Below, piece after piece: positions 1-5,153 of a stretch of 7,192 nucleotides of DNA; positions within the stretch are counted from its first letter, which is position 1, and each line of letters opens with the position of its first letter. This DNA is from Rickettsiales bacterium (GTDB taxonomy: Bacteria; Pseudomonadota; Alphaproteobacteria; Rs-D84; CACZYB01). The notes under the pieces are model-generated. The model had not been told where the DNA came from, did no database searches, and saw only the letters and a list, made by a program, of their open reading frames with translations. The stretch lies in NCBI GenBank assembly GCA_031255155.1, contig JAIRTB010000055.1, forward strand, positions 1 through 7,192, given 5' to 3'. Position numbers and translations under genes: made by a program.

Positions 1-138
1 GAGATCGACCGAACAAGGAAAGGCCCCGGGGCGATGATCGCCGCCGACGACGCGGTGGTGCTGGATTCCAGCGACAAGACGAAAGAAGAGGTCCTCGCCA
101 TAGCAAGCCGGCTGGTCGAGGAAAGGCTGGCGCTATAA
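1..138 (+). CDS. cmk: Cytidylate kinase, C-terminal fragment (5' end outside window)
   Basis: The window opens inside a + strand reading frame whose last 45 codons are visible, ending in TAA at 136-138. The peptide begins EIDRTRKGPG and continues through ADDAVVLDSS to VEERLAL. This matches the end of bacterial CMP kinases: the Arg-rich lid segment (D-R-x-R), then an A-x-DA-x-x-LD-[ST] strand, then a final amphipathic helix. The enzyme transfers phosphate from ATP to CMP or dCMP in the cytoplasm, feeding pyrimidine nucleotide synthesis. The P-loop and most of the protein lie to the left of the window. No rpsA gene follows, although cmk-rpsA is a frequent neighbour pair in proteobacteria; instead a convergent acetyltransferase gene follows. 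The identification rests on 45 residues only, but the match is characteristic. Confidence 0.82.
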   Translation, partial: EIDRTRKGPGAMIAADDAVVLDSSDKTKEEVLAIASRLVEERLAL

Positions 139-190
139 ATCCCGGCGCCCCGGCCGCCCAAGTCCAAAGTAAATCCGCGCTAGGGACAAG

Positions 191-260
191 ATCCGAAAAT
201 CCCGGCACCGGCACCCACGCCTGCACTCGCGCCCCGTCCCGCCGCGTTCGAATTTCGGAT
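191..260. repeat. Inverted repeat in the convergent cmk/acetyltransferase spacer
   Basis: The arms ATCCGAAAAT (191-200) and AATTTCGGAT (251-260) are complementary at 9 of 10 positions and enclose a 50-base GC-rich loop. They sit between two convergent genes, where a bidirectional terminator would be expected. The loop is long, and only a short T run follows on the + strand, so this is not a textbook intrinsic terminator. The rest of the 139-265 spacer shows nothing I can name. Confidence 0.3.
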
Positions 261-265
261 TTTGG

Positions 266-853
266 TCAAGCCCGAGGCTTTTGCGCCCTCAGTTTCGATA
301 GCCCTTTGTCGTTGATTTTCGCGAACCAATACGAATCCCGAAATTGGCCGGAAAGCCCGTTGAAGTTATCGCGCCGGAAAGCTCCTTCAAGTGTGTATCC
401 GCATCGCTTTGCGACATTGGCCGAGGCTTTGTTTTCGACATCGCACCCTATTGCAAGCCTGATAAACCCGGCCGAGAAAGCCGCGCGCTCTAAAACTCCG
501 ACGGCTTCGGACATGAATCCCCGGCCGCATGCGTCCCGGTCAAGCCAATAGCCTATATCGGCCGATTTGTGCTTTTCCGATATGGCATGGGCGTCGATCA
601 TTCCGATATGGCGGCGGCCGGCGAAGATTCCATAATGGAAACACGTTCCTTCTTTCCGCTCGGCCTTTTGGCGCGCAAGCATCTCGAATTCGTCCTCCGC
701 CCGCTTGACTTTCATGGGCCAGTCGAGAAATTTCGAAATGTGGGCCCGATTCGCCTCTACCAAGTCGAACAGACGCCTCGCCGCCTCGAACGACGCTGGC
801 AAAGTGCGCAGGACGACCCTCTCTCCGCGCAGGGTTTTAGGTAGTTTTTTCAT
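266..853 (-). CDS. GNAT-family N-acetyltransferase, RimJ/RimL type
   Basis: This is a 195-residue cytoplasmic protein of the GNAT fold, a usual length for the RimJ/RimL-like (Acetyltransf_3) group. The opening LRGERVVLRTL is the typical first strand. The acetyl-CoA binding region is around residues 100-120 (GYWLDRDACGRGFMSEAV, a variant of the Q/R-x-x-G-x-G/A loop). Residues 138-157 (VENKASANVAKRCGYTLEG) form the conserved Asn-x-x-S/A-x-x-x-x-x-k-x-G-[FY] segment. Members transfer acetyl groups to the N-termini of ribosomal proteins (RimJ, RimL) or to other amines; the substrate here cannot be told, so no symbol is given. The ATG start at 851-853 is supported by GGAGGT at 859-864 with a 5-base spacer. 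It is convergent with cmk and lies 170 bases downstream of the lytic transglycosylase gene on the same strand. No convincing promoter was found. Confidence 0.88.
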   Translation of the reverse strand: MKKLPKTLRGERVVLRTLPASFEAARRLFDLVEANRAHISKFLDWPMKVKRAEDEFEMLARQKAERKEGTCFHYGIFAGRRHIGMIDAHAISEKHKSADIGYWLDRDACGRGFMSEAVGVLERAAFSAGFIRLAIGCDVENKASANVAKRCGYTLEGAFRRDNFNGLSGQFRDSYWFAKINDKGLSKLRAQKPRA

Positions 854-889
854 TTCATACCTCCATTAAAACTTTCCCATAAAACCTCG

Positions 890-920
890 AAAATTTCGGC
901 GACATGTGCGGCGAAATTTT
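890..920. repeat. 9-bp perfect inverted repeat upstream of the acetyltransferase
   Basis: AAAATTTCG (890-898) and CGAAATTTT (912-920) are exact complements separated by 13 bases, which themselves contain the palindrome ACATGT (902-907). The element lies 37-67 bases upstream of the acetyltransferase start codon. That position would suit a dimeric repressor operator or a leader hairpin. It has no T run typical of a terminator on the - strand. Confidence 0.45.
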
Positions 921-928
921 ACACATAT

Positions 929-992
929 TTTTTTCCAAGGGGCGCGCCGGGAGTGTGTTGAACATACATGACCAAGCGCCCTTTGGAAAAAA
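929..992. repeat. Nested long inverted repeat (17-bp stem) between mltB-like and acetyltransferase genes
   Basis: The left arm TTTTTTCCAAGGGGCGC (929-945) pairs with the right arm GCGCCCTTTGGAAAAAA (976-992) at 16 of 17 positions; the odd pair is a G-T. Inside the 30-base loop is a second stem, GTGTGT (953-958) with ACATAC (962-967), again with one G-T pair, separated by TGA. The two unpaired stretches between the stems are nearly equal (7 and 8 bases). The polarity is T-rich 5' arm and A-rich 3' arm on both strands, the reverse of an intrinsic terminator, so it should not terminate by the U-tract mechanism. It may be a structured RNA, a REP-like or MITE-like element, or a protein-binding palindrome. 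Confidence 0.55.
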
Positions 993-1023
993 TCGAAATG
1001 ATCGGGATGGAATGCGCGGTTTT

Positions 1024-2217
1024 TCAATCTTCCATCTCGAAAAGGTCCATGTCCGGATACCCGTCGATAACTATGCGCCGCCCCGATTTATAGTGCGAGA
1101 ATCCGCGGGCAAGCAGCTCCGCCTGATGCTTTTTCACGGCGCGCAAAGTGGCGCGTCCCAAAACGCCGTCGTCGGTGGAGCCTACGCGGCGCTGTAAAAT
1201 GCGAAGCTGGTCTATGCTCAAAGGCCTGGCGTCGATGTCCGGTTTTTTGTCAAGGGCGCCCCCCGCGCCGATGATCGCGTCGGCAAGCAGGCCGACCGAC
1301 AGGGCATAGGAAACGCTCGCGTTCCACTTCATTATGCGCTTGAAGTTGGGATAGACAAGGAAAGCTGGGCCCGTGTCGCCTTGTGGCATGATCAGCGCGG
1401 CCTCTATTTTCGACGCGGGCAATGCCGAGCCGTCATAGGCCGCGACGCCGATTTTGGCCCACTCGTCGACAGGCATGTATTCGTATAGGTTCGCAAGGTC
1501 CCAGCACCGCGCGCACTCTGTGGGAAAGCGCACGGCCCTGCCCCACCGCTCGCGCCCGTTCCACCCGATCGAGGAAAGATAGTTCGCCGCCGAGGAAAAA
1601 GCGTCGTCCAGATTGCCGAAAATATCGATCTTTCCGTCGCCGTTTCCGTCCGCCGCGTATTTGATGAAAGTAGAGGGCATGAATTGGAAATTGCCGAACG
1701 CCCCGGCCCACGAGCCTTTTGCCGAGGCGGACAGGTTCCCCTTGGCGACGATGCGCATGAAGTCAAGCGTCTCTCCGGCGAAGAATTTCGCCCGTCTTCC
1801 GTCGAAAGCCAGGGTCGCCAGGGCGCTTGCGATTGAAAAGCCGCCGAAGTTCCGGCCATAGTTGGTCTCCATTCCCCAAAAAGCCAAAAGCACATGGGGC
1901 TGGACTTTGTATTTCCGCGACACCCGGCCAAGCATTTTCGCGTGACGGCGCAGCATCCGCCGCCCCTCGTCCACCCGTGCCTGGGTCAGGGCGGCGTCGT
2001 GGTATTTCCAAAAAGTCTTCACAAATTCGGGCTGGCGGCGGTCCAGCTCGATCGCTTTGGGGACAAAGGCCGCGGCATCCGACACGGCTTTGGCGGCGGC
2101 CCTGGAAATTTTGTGCTTTGCGACGGCGTCGGCCGAAAACCGGGACTTCCACTCGTCGAAGCTCGCCGCGAAAGCGCGATGGGAAAATAATAAAAGCAAT
2201 GGGATTATTTTCCTCAA
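1024..2217 (-). CDS. Lytic murein transglycosylase, MltB/SLT_2 family (GH103), exported
   Basis: This 397-residue protein is predicted to cleave the MurNAc-GlcNAc bond of peptidoglycan in the periplasm, forming 1,6-anhydro ends. Residues 1-18 look like a signal peptide with a probable AFA|A cleavage site and no lipobox, unlike membrane-anchored E. coli MltB. The catalytic Glu is E117 in GMETNYG. GAFGNFQFMPST (172-183) is the family substrate-binding stretch. DGNGDGKID (190-198) is an EF-hand-like calcium loop, followed by ANYLSSIGW. WNASVSYAL (298-306) completes the fold. A peptidoglycan-binding type-1 module (LQRRVG...DDGVLG...T) spans about 332-370. C235 and C238 form an unusual CARC pair. 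No ATG is available: the frame opens 9 bases after the TAA of the chaperone gene, so the start is TTG at 2215-2217 with a weak AAGG seven bases before it. It is probably co-transcribed with the two genes before it. Confidence 0.93.
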   Translation of the reverse strand: MRKIIPLLLLFSHRAFAASFDEWKSRFSADAVAKHKISRAAAKAVSDAAAFVPKAIELDRRQPEFVKTFWKYHDAALTQARVDEGRRMLRRHAKMLGRVSRKYKVQPHVLLAFWGMETNYGRNFGGFSIASALATLAFDGRRAKFFAGETLDFMRIVAKGNLSASAKGSWAGAFGNFQFMPSTFIKYAADGNGDGKIDIFGNLDDAFSSAANYLSSIGWNGRERWGRAVRFPTECARCWDLANLYEYMPVDEWAKIGVAAYDGSALPASKIEAALIMPQGDTGPAFLVYPNFKRIMKWNASVSYALSVGLLADAIIGAGGALDKKPDIDARPLSIDQLRILQRRVGSTDDGVLGRATLRAVKKHQAELLARGFSHYKSGRRIVIDGYPDMDLFEMED

Positions 2218-2226
2218 CGCCGCGCC

Positions 2227-2754
2227 TTATATCTTTACTTCGAACTCGCTGACTTTCTTGTCCAGCTCGAGGATGATCTCGTCCGTTACATCAAGGGATT
2301 TGTTGATAGGCACGATGGATTGGGCGTAAAGGATGGCGTCGAAGCCGTGCTTTTTCCCGATGCCGCGGATAATGTCGTCCAAATAGTCCTCTTGCAGCTT
2401 GCGCAAGGCGTCGATGAAAGCCTGCTTGACCCTGCGGTCGCGCTCGGCCATGGCCTTGTCGAAATCTATGACTTCGCGCTGGAAAGCGGCGGCTTCTTTG
2501 CGGAAAGCCTCCTCGCTCATGACAAGCTGCTTGGTTTTAAGCTCGGCCTCTTTTTTTTCAAGTTCTTTGCGCTTTTTTTCGACATCGGCCTTCATAGAGT
2601 CGACGGCCTTGTCCTTTTGCTTGTTGATGGAAAGCATGACCTTGGCCTTTTCGTTGATTCTGGCGCCGTCCATTATGCCGGCCTTGAATGCTGACGCTTC
2701 CTGGGCCGATACGGGCAGGGCGGCGAATAGCGCGGCGATCAAAAATTTCTTCAT
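2227..2754 (-). CDS. OmpH/Skp-family periplasmic chaperone
   Basis: This 175-residue exported protein resembles Skp, the trimeric periplasmic chaperone that holds unfolded outer-membrane proteins on the way to the BAM complex. Residues 1-18 form a signal peptide (MKKFLIAALFAALPVSAQ). Strand residues 22-30 (AFKAGIMDG) lead into a long Lys/Glu-rich coiled-coil hairpin (about 33-125) that would form the tentacles. The end, with ILYAQSIVPINKSLDVTDEI (141-160), is the returning strand plus the family's D-[IV]-T-[DE] segment. The frame stays open upstream to 2982, but the ATG at 2752-2754 is chosen because AAGGAG lies at 2761-2766 with a 6-base spacer and the signal peptide follows at once. The upstream extension would only overlap the preceding gene. 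No bamA or lpxD is visible beside it, although that is the common setting for skp. Confidence 0.87.
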   Translation of the reverse strand: MKKFLIAALFAALPVSAQEASAFKAGIMDGARINEKAKVMLSINKQKDKAVDSMKADVEKKRKELEKKEAELKTKQLVMSEEAFRKEAAAFQREVIDFDKAMAERDRRVKQAFIDALRKLQEDYLDDIIRGIGKKHGFDAILYAQSIVPINKSLDVTDEIILELDKKVSEFEVKI

Positions 2755-2804
2755 GTCTTTCTCCTTGTTTGCTGTTGGTTGAAAAAAGCGTAAAAATCCT
2801 GCAT
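2751..2804 (-). CDS. Possible 17-codon leader ORF overlapping the skp-like start
   Basis: In the 56-base gap before the chaperone gene, an ATG at 2802-2804 opens a short frame encoding MQDFYAFFNQQQTRRKT. It ends in TGA at 2751-2753, which overlaps the chaperone ATG as ATGA. Such an overlap is typical of translational coupling. However, no Shine-Dalgarno sequence is seen before its ATG, and the overlap may be chance. It carries the chaperone's own AAGGAG site within its coding sequence. Confidence 0.22.
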   Translation of the reverse strand: MQDFYAFFNQQQTRRKT

Positions 2805-2810
2805 GGCGGT

Positions 2811-3236
2811 TCAGTATTTGATTATATAGTTCAGCGAAAACGGCTGCTTGTCGGCAAAAGCTCCGCGCATGTCCGGAACCTTGTCGCCGACAAGGTCGCG
2901 CAGGCGGGAAAACCTCTCGTCCTGGGGAATGGCCGATCCGTCGGCCCAAATCCATCCGTTGGGAGGCTTGGAAGAGCTCCAAACGATGACCGCCCCGGTC
3001 GGCATAGCCGCTCTGTCCCCGTCCGCCGCCGATTCGCCGCCCGCCGCGCCAAGAGAGGGATTGCCGGATGTTTTCGCCGCGCGTTTTTGCGACGCCGCCG
3101 AACGCTTTTTGGTCGACGAAGCGCGCTTTGCGGATTTTTTAGAGCTGCCCGCGCGTGCGCGCCTGCGCGGAGCGGCCTCGCCCCCTTGCGGCGCGATCAA
3201 ACATAAGGCGGCCAATAATACAAGAATTATTCGCAT
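2811..3236 (-). CDS. Small exported protein with a shortened phage-tail-collar-like domain
   Basis: This 141-residue protein has three parts. Residues 1-22 are a signal peptide with probable cleavage near GEA|A and no lipobox. Residues 24-78 form a low-complexity linker rich in Arg, Lys, Ser and Ala, probably disordered and strongly basic in its first half. Residues 79-141 resemble the tail collar fold: PTGAVIVW, then PPNGWIWADGSAI (91-103) and VPDMRGAF (120-127), ending in LNYIIKY. In phage tail fibres and microcystin-dependent-protein homologues a longer stretch normally separates the PD-x-RG-x-F motif from the final NYIIK; here it is only about seven residues. The function is unknown. A periplasmic or surface location is inferred from the signal peptide. 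The ATG at 3234-3236 has AGGA five bases before it. It is the first gene of the cluster leading to the chaperone and the transglycosylase. Confidence 0.75.
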   Translation of the reverse strand: MRIILVLLAALCLIAPQGGEAAPRRRARAGSSKKSAKRASSTKKRSAASQKRAAKTSGNPSLGAAGGESAADGDRAAMPTGAVIVWSSSKPPNGWIWADGSAIPQDERFSRLRDLVGDKVPDMRGAFADKQPFSLNYIIKY

Positions 3237-3253
3237 CTCTTTCCTAAAAAATA

Positions 3254-3282
3254 ACTATATATTCCGCGAAAAAAAAGCGCAA
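3254..3282 (-). promoter_or_regulatory. Candidate sigma70 promoter of the collar-like/skp/mltB cluster
   Basis: Read on the - strand, TTGCGC (3277-3282) and TATAGT (3254-3259) are separated by exactly 17 bases. The -10 box matches the consensus at 5 of 6 positions and the -35 box at 3 of 6. Transcription would start about ten bases before the ribosome-binding site of the gene at 3236. The -35 box lies inside the 3' arm of the glyS terminator. A weak -35 makes this tentative. Confidence 0.45.
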
Positions 3283-3295
3283 GCGAAAATTGCGC
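3269..3295 (-). terminator. Rho-independent terminator after glyS
   Basis: On the - strand, GCGCAA (3290-3295), a 7-base loop and TTGCGC (3277-3282) form a perfect 6-bp stem. Eight consecutive T residues (3269-3276) follow directly. The stem can extend by a G-U and several A-U pairs into the T tract. Orientation fits the end of the glycyl-tRNA synthetase transcript, whose stop codon is 168 bases upstream of the stem. Confidence 0.8.
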
Positions 3296-3463
3296 CTTTC
3301 GCTCGTTTCCGCACGGACGGCTGCCAAGCCTCCCCCCTTTCTCTTTGCATTGCCGGCTTGCCAAGTCAAAACGGCGCCAGGGGAAGTCCTATGAGCAACC
3401 CCGTCGCCAAGCCGGCGCCAAGGGAATCCGGCCCATTAAAACCCCGCGCCGCCGGGTATTTTC
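3296..3463 (-). other. Long 3' untranslated stretch between glyS stop and its terminator
   Basis: These 168 bases follow the glyS stop and contain no convincing gene. They hold a 9-bp inverted repeat, GCCGGCTTG (3352-3360) with CAAGCCGGC (3408-3416). An open - strand frame runs through them and ends around 3366 in the hydrophobic, glycine-rich peptide GAGLATGLLIGLPLAPF, but it has no credible start outside glyS. It could be a decayed membrane-protein remnant or chance. Confidence 0.35.
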
Positions 3464-4831
3464 CTATACCGCCTTGAAAAAATTGTTCGCATAGTTCATA
3501 AGCCCCGAGATGGGCAGCCTGATCTGCCCCATGGTGTCGCGATGGCGTATAGTGATGGTTTCCGGCTGTTTTTCCAAAGTTTCGAAATCTATGGTTATGC
3601 ATATCGGGGTGCCGATTTCATCGTGGCGGCGATAGCTTTTTCCGACATTGCCGGACATTTCCAAAGCGATTTTCCCTATGCCGGAAAGCTTTAATATGTT
3701 CTGCACTTCGATAGCTTTGGCGACTATCTGGGGATTGTTTTTGGCAAGCGGGACTACGGCGGCCTTTACTGGCGCGATGTGCGGGGCCAGGTGCAATACC
3801 ACCCTCTTGTCCCCTCCGTCCAAATCCTCTTCGTCGTAAGCTTCGCATAAAAGGGCCAGGATTCCGCGGTCGACCCCCGCCGCCGGCTCTATTACGAACG
3901 GGACGAAAGTCTTGCCGTCGGCCGGGTCGGCATAGGCAAGCTTGGAAAGGGAATCTTGGTTTTCTTTGACCCGCGCCGCGATCCCGAGAGAGCCTTGGTC
4001 CTTGCTGTGCGACCCAAGGTCGAAGTCGGTCCGGTTCGCTATGCCTTCAAGCTCGTCGAACCCCCACGGATAGCGGTATAGTATGTCGGTCGTGGCCTTG
4101 GAATAATGGGAAAGCTCCTCTTTTTTGTGGACCTCTAATTCAAGGTTTTCCGGGGAGATTCCCTGCCGTATCCACCAGTCGCGCCGCGCCGCGACCCAAT
4201 GCTCGTGCCACTTTTCATCCTCGCCGGGCCGCACGAAGAATTCAAGCTCCATCTGCTCGAACTCGACCTCCCGGAAAACGAAGTTCCTGGGCGCGATCTC
4301 GTTTCTGAAAGACTTGCCGATCTGGGCGATGCCGAAAGGCAGCTTGCGCGATGTGGCGTCAAGCACGTTTTTGAAGTTTATGAAGGTCCCTTGCGCGGTT
4401 TCCGGGCGCAGATAGGCGTGCTCGCCGTCGATCACGCCGATTCCGACCTTCATCATTTGGGAAAAAGGCCTTGCTTCGGTCAAGTTGGCCGAGCCGCAGA
4501 AATCGCACCGCCCGGGATCCTTCATCTTGTCCTGGCGCATCCGCCGCTTGCAGTCTTTGCAGTCGACGATCGGATCGTGGAAAGTGTCCTCGTGCCCCGA
4601 ATGCTGATAGACAAGCCGGTTGCCGATGATCGAGGCGTCCAGTCCCTCTACATCGTCGCGGTCATAGACCATAGAGCGCCACCACGAGCGCTTCAAGTTG
4701 CTTTTAAGCTCGACGCCCAAGGGGCCCCAGTCATAGGTTCCGGATACTCCGCCGTAGATGTCGCTGCCGGCGAAGACGAACCCGCGCCGCTTGCAAAGGG
4801 CGACGATTTCGTCCATATTTTTCGCGCTCAT
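3464..4831 (-). CDS. glyS: Glycyl-tRNA synthetase, single-chain (homodimeric) type
   Basis: This 455-residue class II aminoacyl-tRNA synthetase charges tRNA-Gly with glycine in the cytoplasm. It is the alpha2 form related to archaeal and eukaryotic GlyRS, not the alpha2beta2 GlyQ/GlyS enzyme. The N-terminus has the typical IVALCKRRGFVFAGSDIYGG (9-28) followed by TYDWGPLG and the motif 1 helix (about 40-51). A zinc-binding insertion is suggested by C91, C94, C109 and C112. RPETAQGTF (142-150) belongs to the glycine site, motif 2 spans about 175-195 (FRNEIAPRNFVFRE), and motif 3 is EPAAGVDRGILAL (315-327). Residues from about 345 form the anticodon-binding domain, with the characteristic GKSYRRHDEIGTP (397-409) and RDTMGQIRLP. 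The ATG at 4829-4831 has AAGGAG at 4840-4845. A second ATG five codons in lacks a ribosome-binding site. It has its own candidate promoter and terminator, so it is probably monocistronic. Confidence 0.97.
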   Translation of the reverse strand: MSAKNMDEIVALCKRRGFVFAGSDIYGGVSGTYDWGPLGVELKSNLKRSWWRSMVYDRDDVEGLDASIIGNRLVYQHSGHEDTFHDPIVDCKDCKRRMRQDKMKDPGRCDFCGSANLTEARPFSQMMKVGIGVIDGEHAYLRPETAQGTFINFKNVLDATSRKLPFGIAQIGKSFRNEIAPRNFVFREVEFEQMELEFFVRPGEDEKWHEHWVAARRDWWIRQGISPENLELEVHKKEELSHYSKATTDILYRYPWGFDELEGIANRTDFDLGSHSKDQGSLGIAARVKENQDSLSKLAYADPADGKTFVPFVIEPAAGVDRGILALLCEAYDEEDLDGGDKRVVLHLAPHIAPVKAAVVPLAKNNPQIVAKAIEVQNILKLSGIGKIALEMSGNVGKSYRRHDEIGTPICITIDFETLEKQPETITIRHRDTMGQIRLPISGLMNYANNFFKAV

Positions 4832-4858
4832 AAAAAGGACTCCTTGGTTGGTTGAGGG

Positions 4859-4887
4859 AGTTTAATAGGCGCAAGGCCGATTTTCAA
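4859..4887 (-). promoter_or_regulatory. Candidate sigma70 promoter of glyS
   Basis: On the - strand, TTGAAA (4882-4887, 5 of 6 consensus positions) and TAAACT (4859-4864, 4 of 6) are separated by exactly 17 bases. They end 27 bases upstream of the start codon, with the AAGGAG site in between. The leader would be only about 20 bases, leaving no room for a T-box or other riboswitch. Confidence 0.5.
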
Positions 4888-5153
4888 GACAAAAATAACG
4901 CGTCTCGATTACCCGCGGACACGCGCTGTTGAATCGGAAAAAACAAAGCCGCCCGTTTTCGACAAGACAAGTCCGCCAATTTCCGCCGCGCGCCAGCCGC
5001 CGGCAGCAAGGCGGCAAGATGGCGATGCAACGATGCGCCGAAAATTGCCGAGAAAACGCTTCGCGGCGATGCGCTCCAAAGCCGCCGAAAAATATCCCAA
5101 GGCTCTTTGCGAGGCCTGTTGAAATATTCCCGGGAACATGCGCCGGCCGAATG
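4888..5153. other. Spacer between glyS promoter and gap stop, no gene recognised
   Basis: This stretch is downstream of gap and upstream of the glyS promoter. It contains a perfect GC-rich hairpin, GCCGCC (4996-5001) with GGCGGC (5010-5015), around an 8-base loop. It has no adjacent T run on the - strand, so it is not a clear terminator for gap. Open frames crossing it on both strands have no family resemblance and overlap gap. I see no RNA gene. Confidence 0.4.

Noticed and set aside
569..844. Short + strand frames opposite the acetyltransferase and opposite the transglycosylase
   Set aside because: These are antisense shadows of well-supported genes without ribosome-binding sites or family resemblance.
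851..858. Overlapping ATG-AAA-TGA mini-frame just upstream of the acetyltransferase start
   Set aside because: Its ATG is only one or two bases from the core of the ribosome-binding site, too close for initiation; the second ATG has proper spacing.
2755..2982. N-terminal extension of the chaperone frame to a 251-residue protein
   Set aside because: It overlaps the collar-like gene, shows no domain, and bypasses the ATG with a good ribosome-binding site and signal peptide at 2754.
3366..3602. A 78-residue - strand frame ending in a hydrophobic glycine-rich peptide
   Set aside because: Its start lies inside glyS and no ribosome-binding site precedes a start within the spacer. Only the last part looks membrane-like, so at most it is a remnant.
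4996..5015. GC-rich hairpin as a terminator for gap
   Set aside because: The 6-bp stem is perfect, but no T run follows it on the - strand and it lies about 140 bases after the stop codon.
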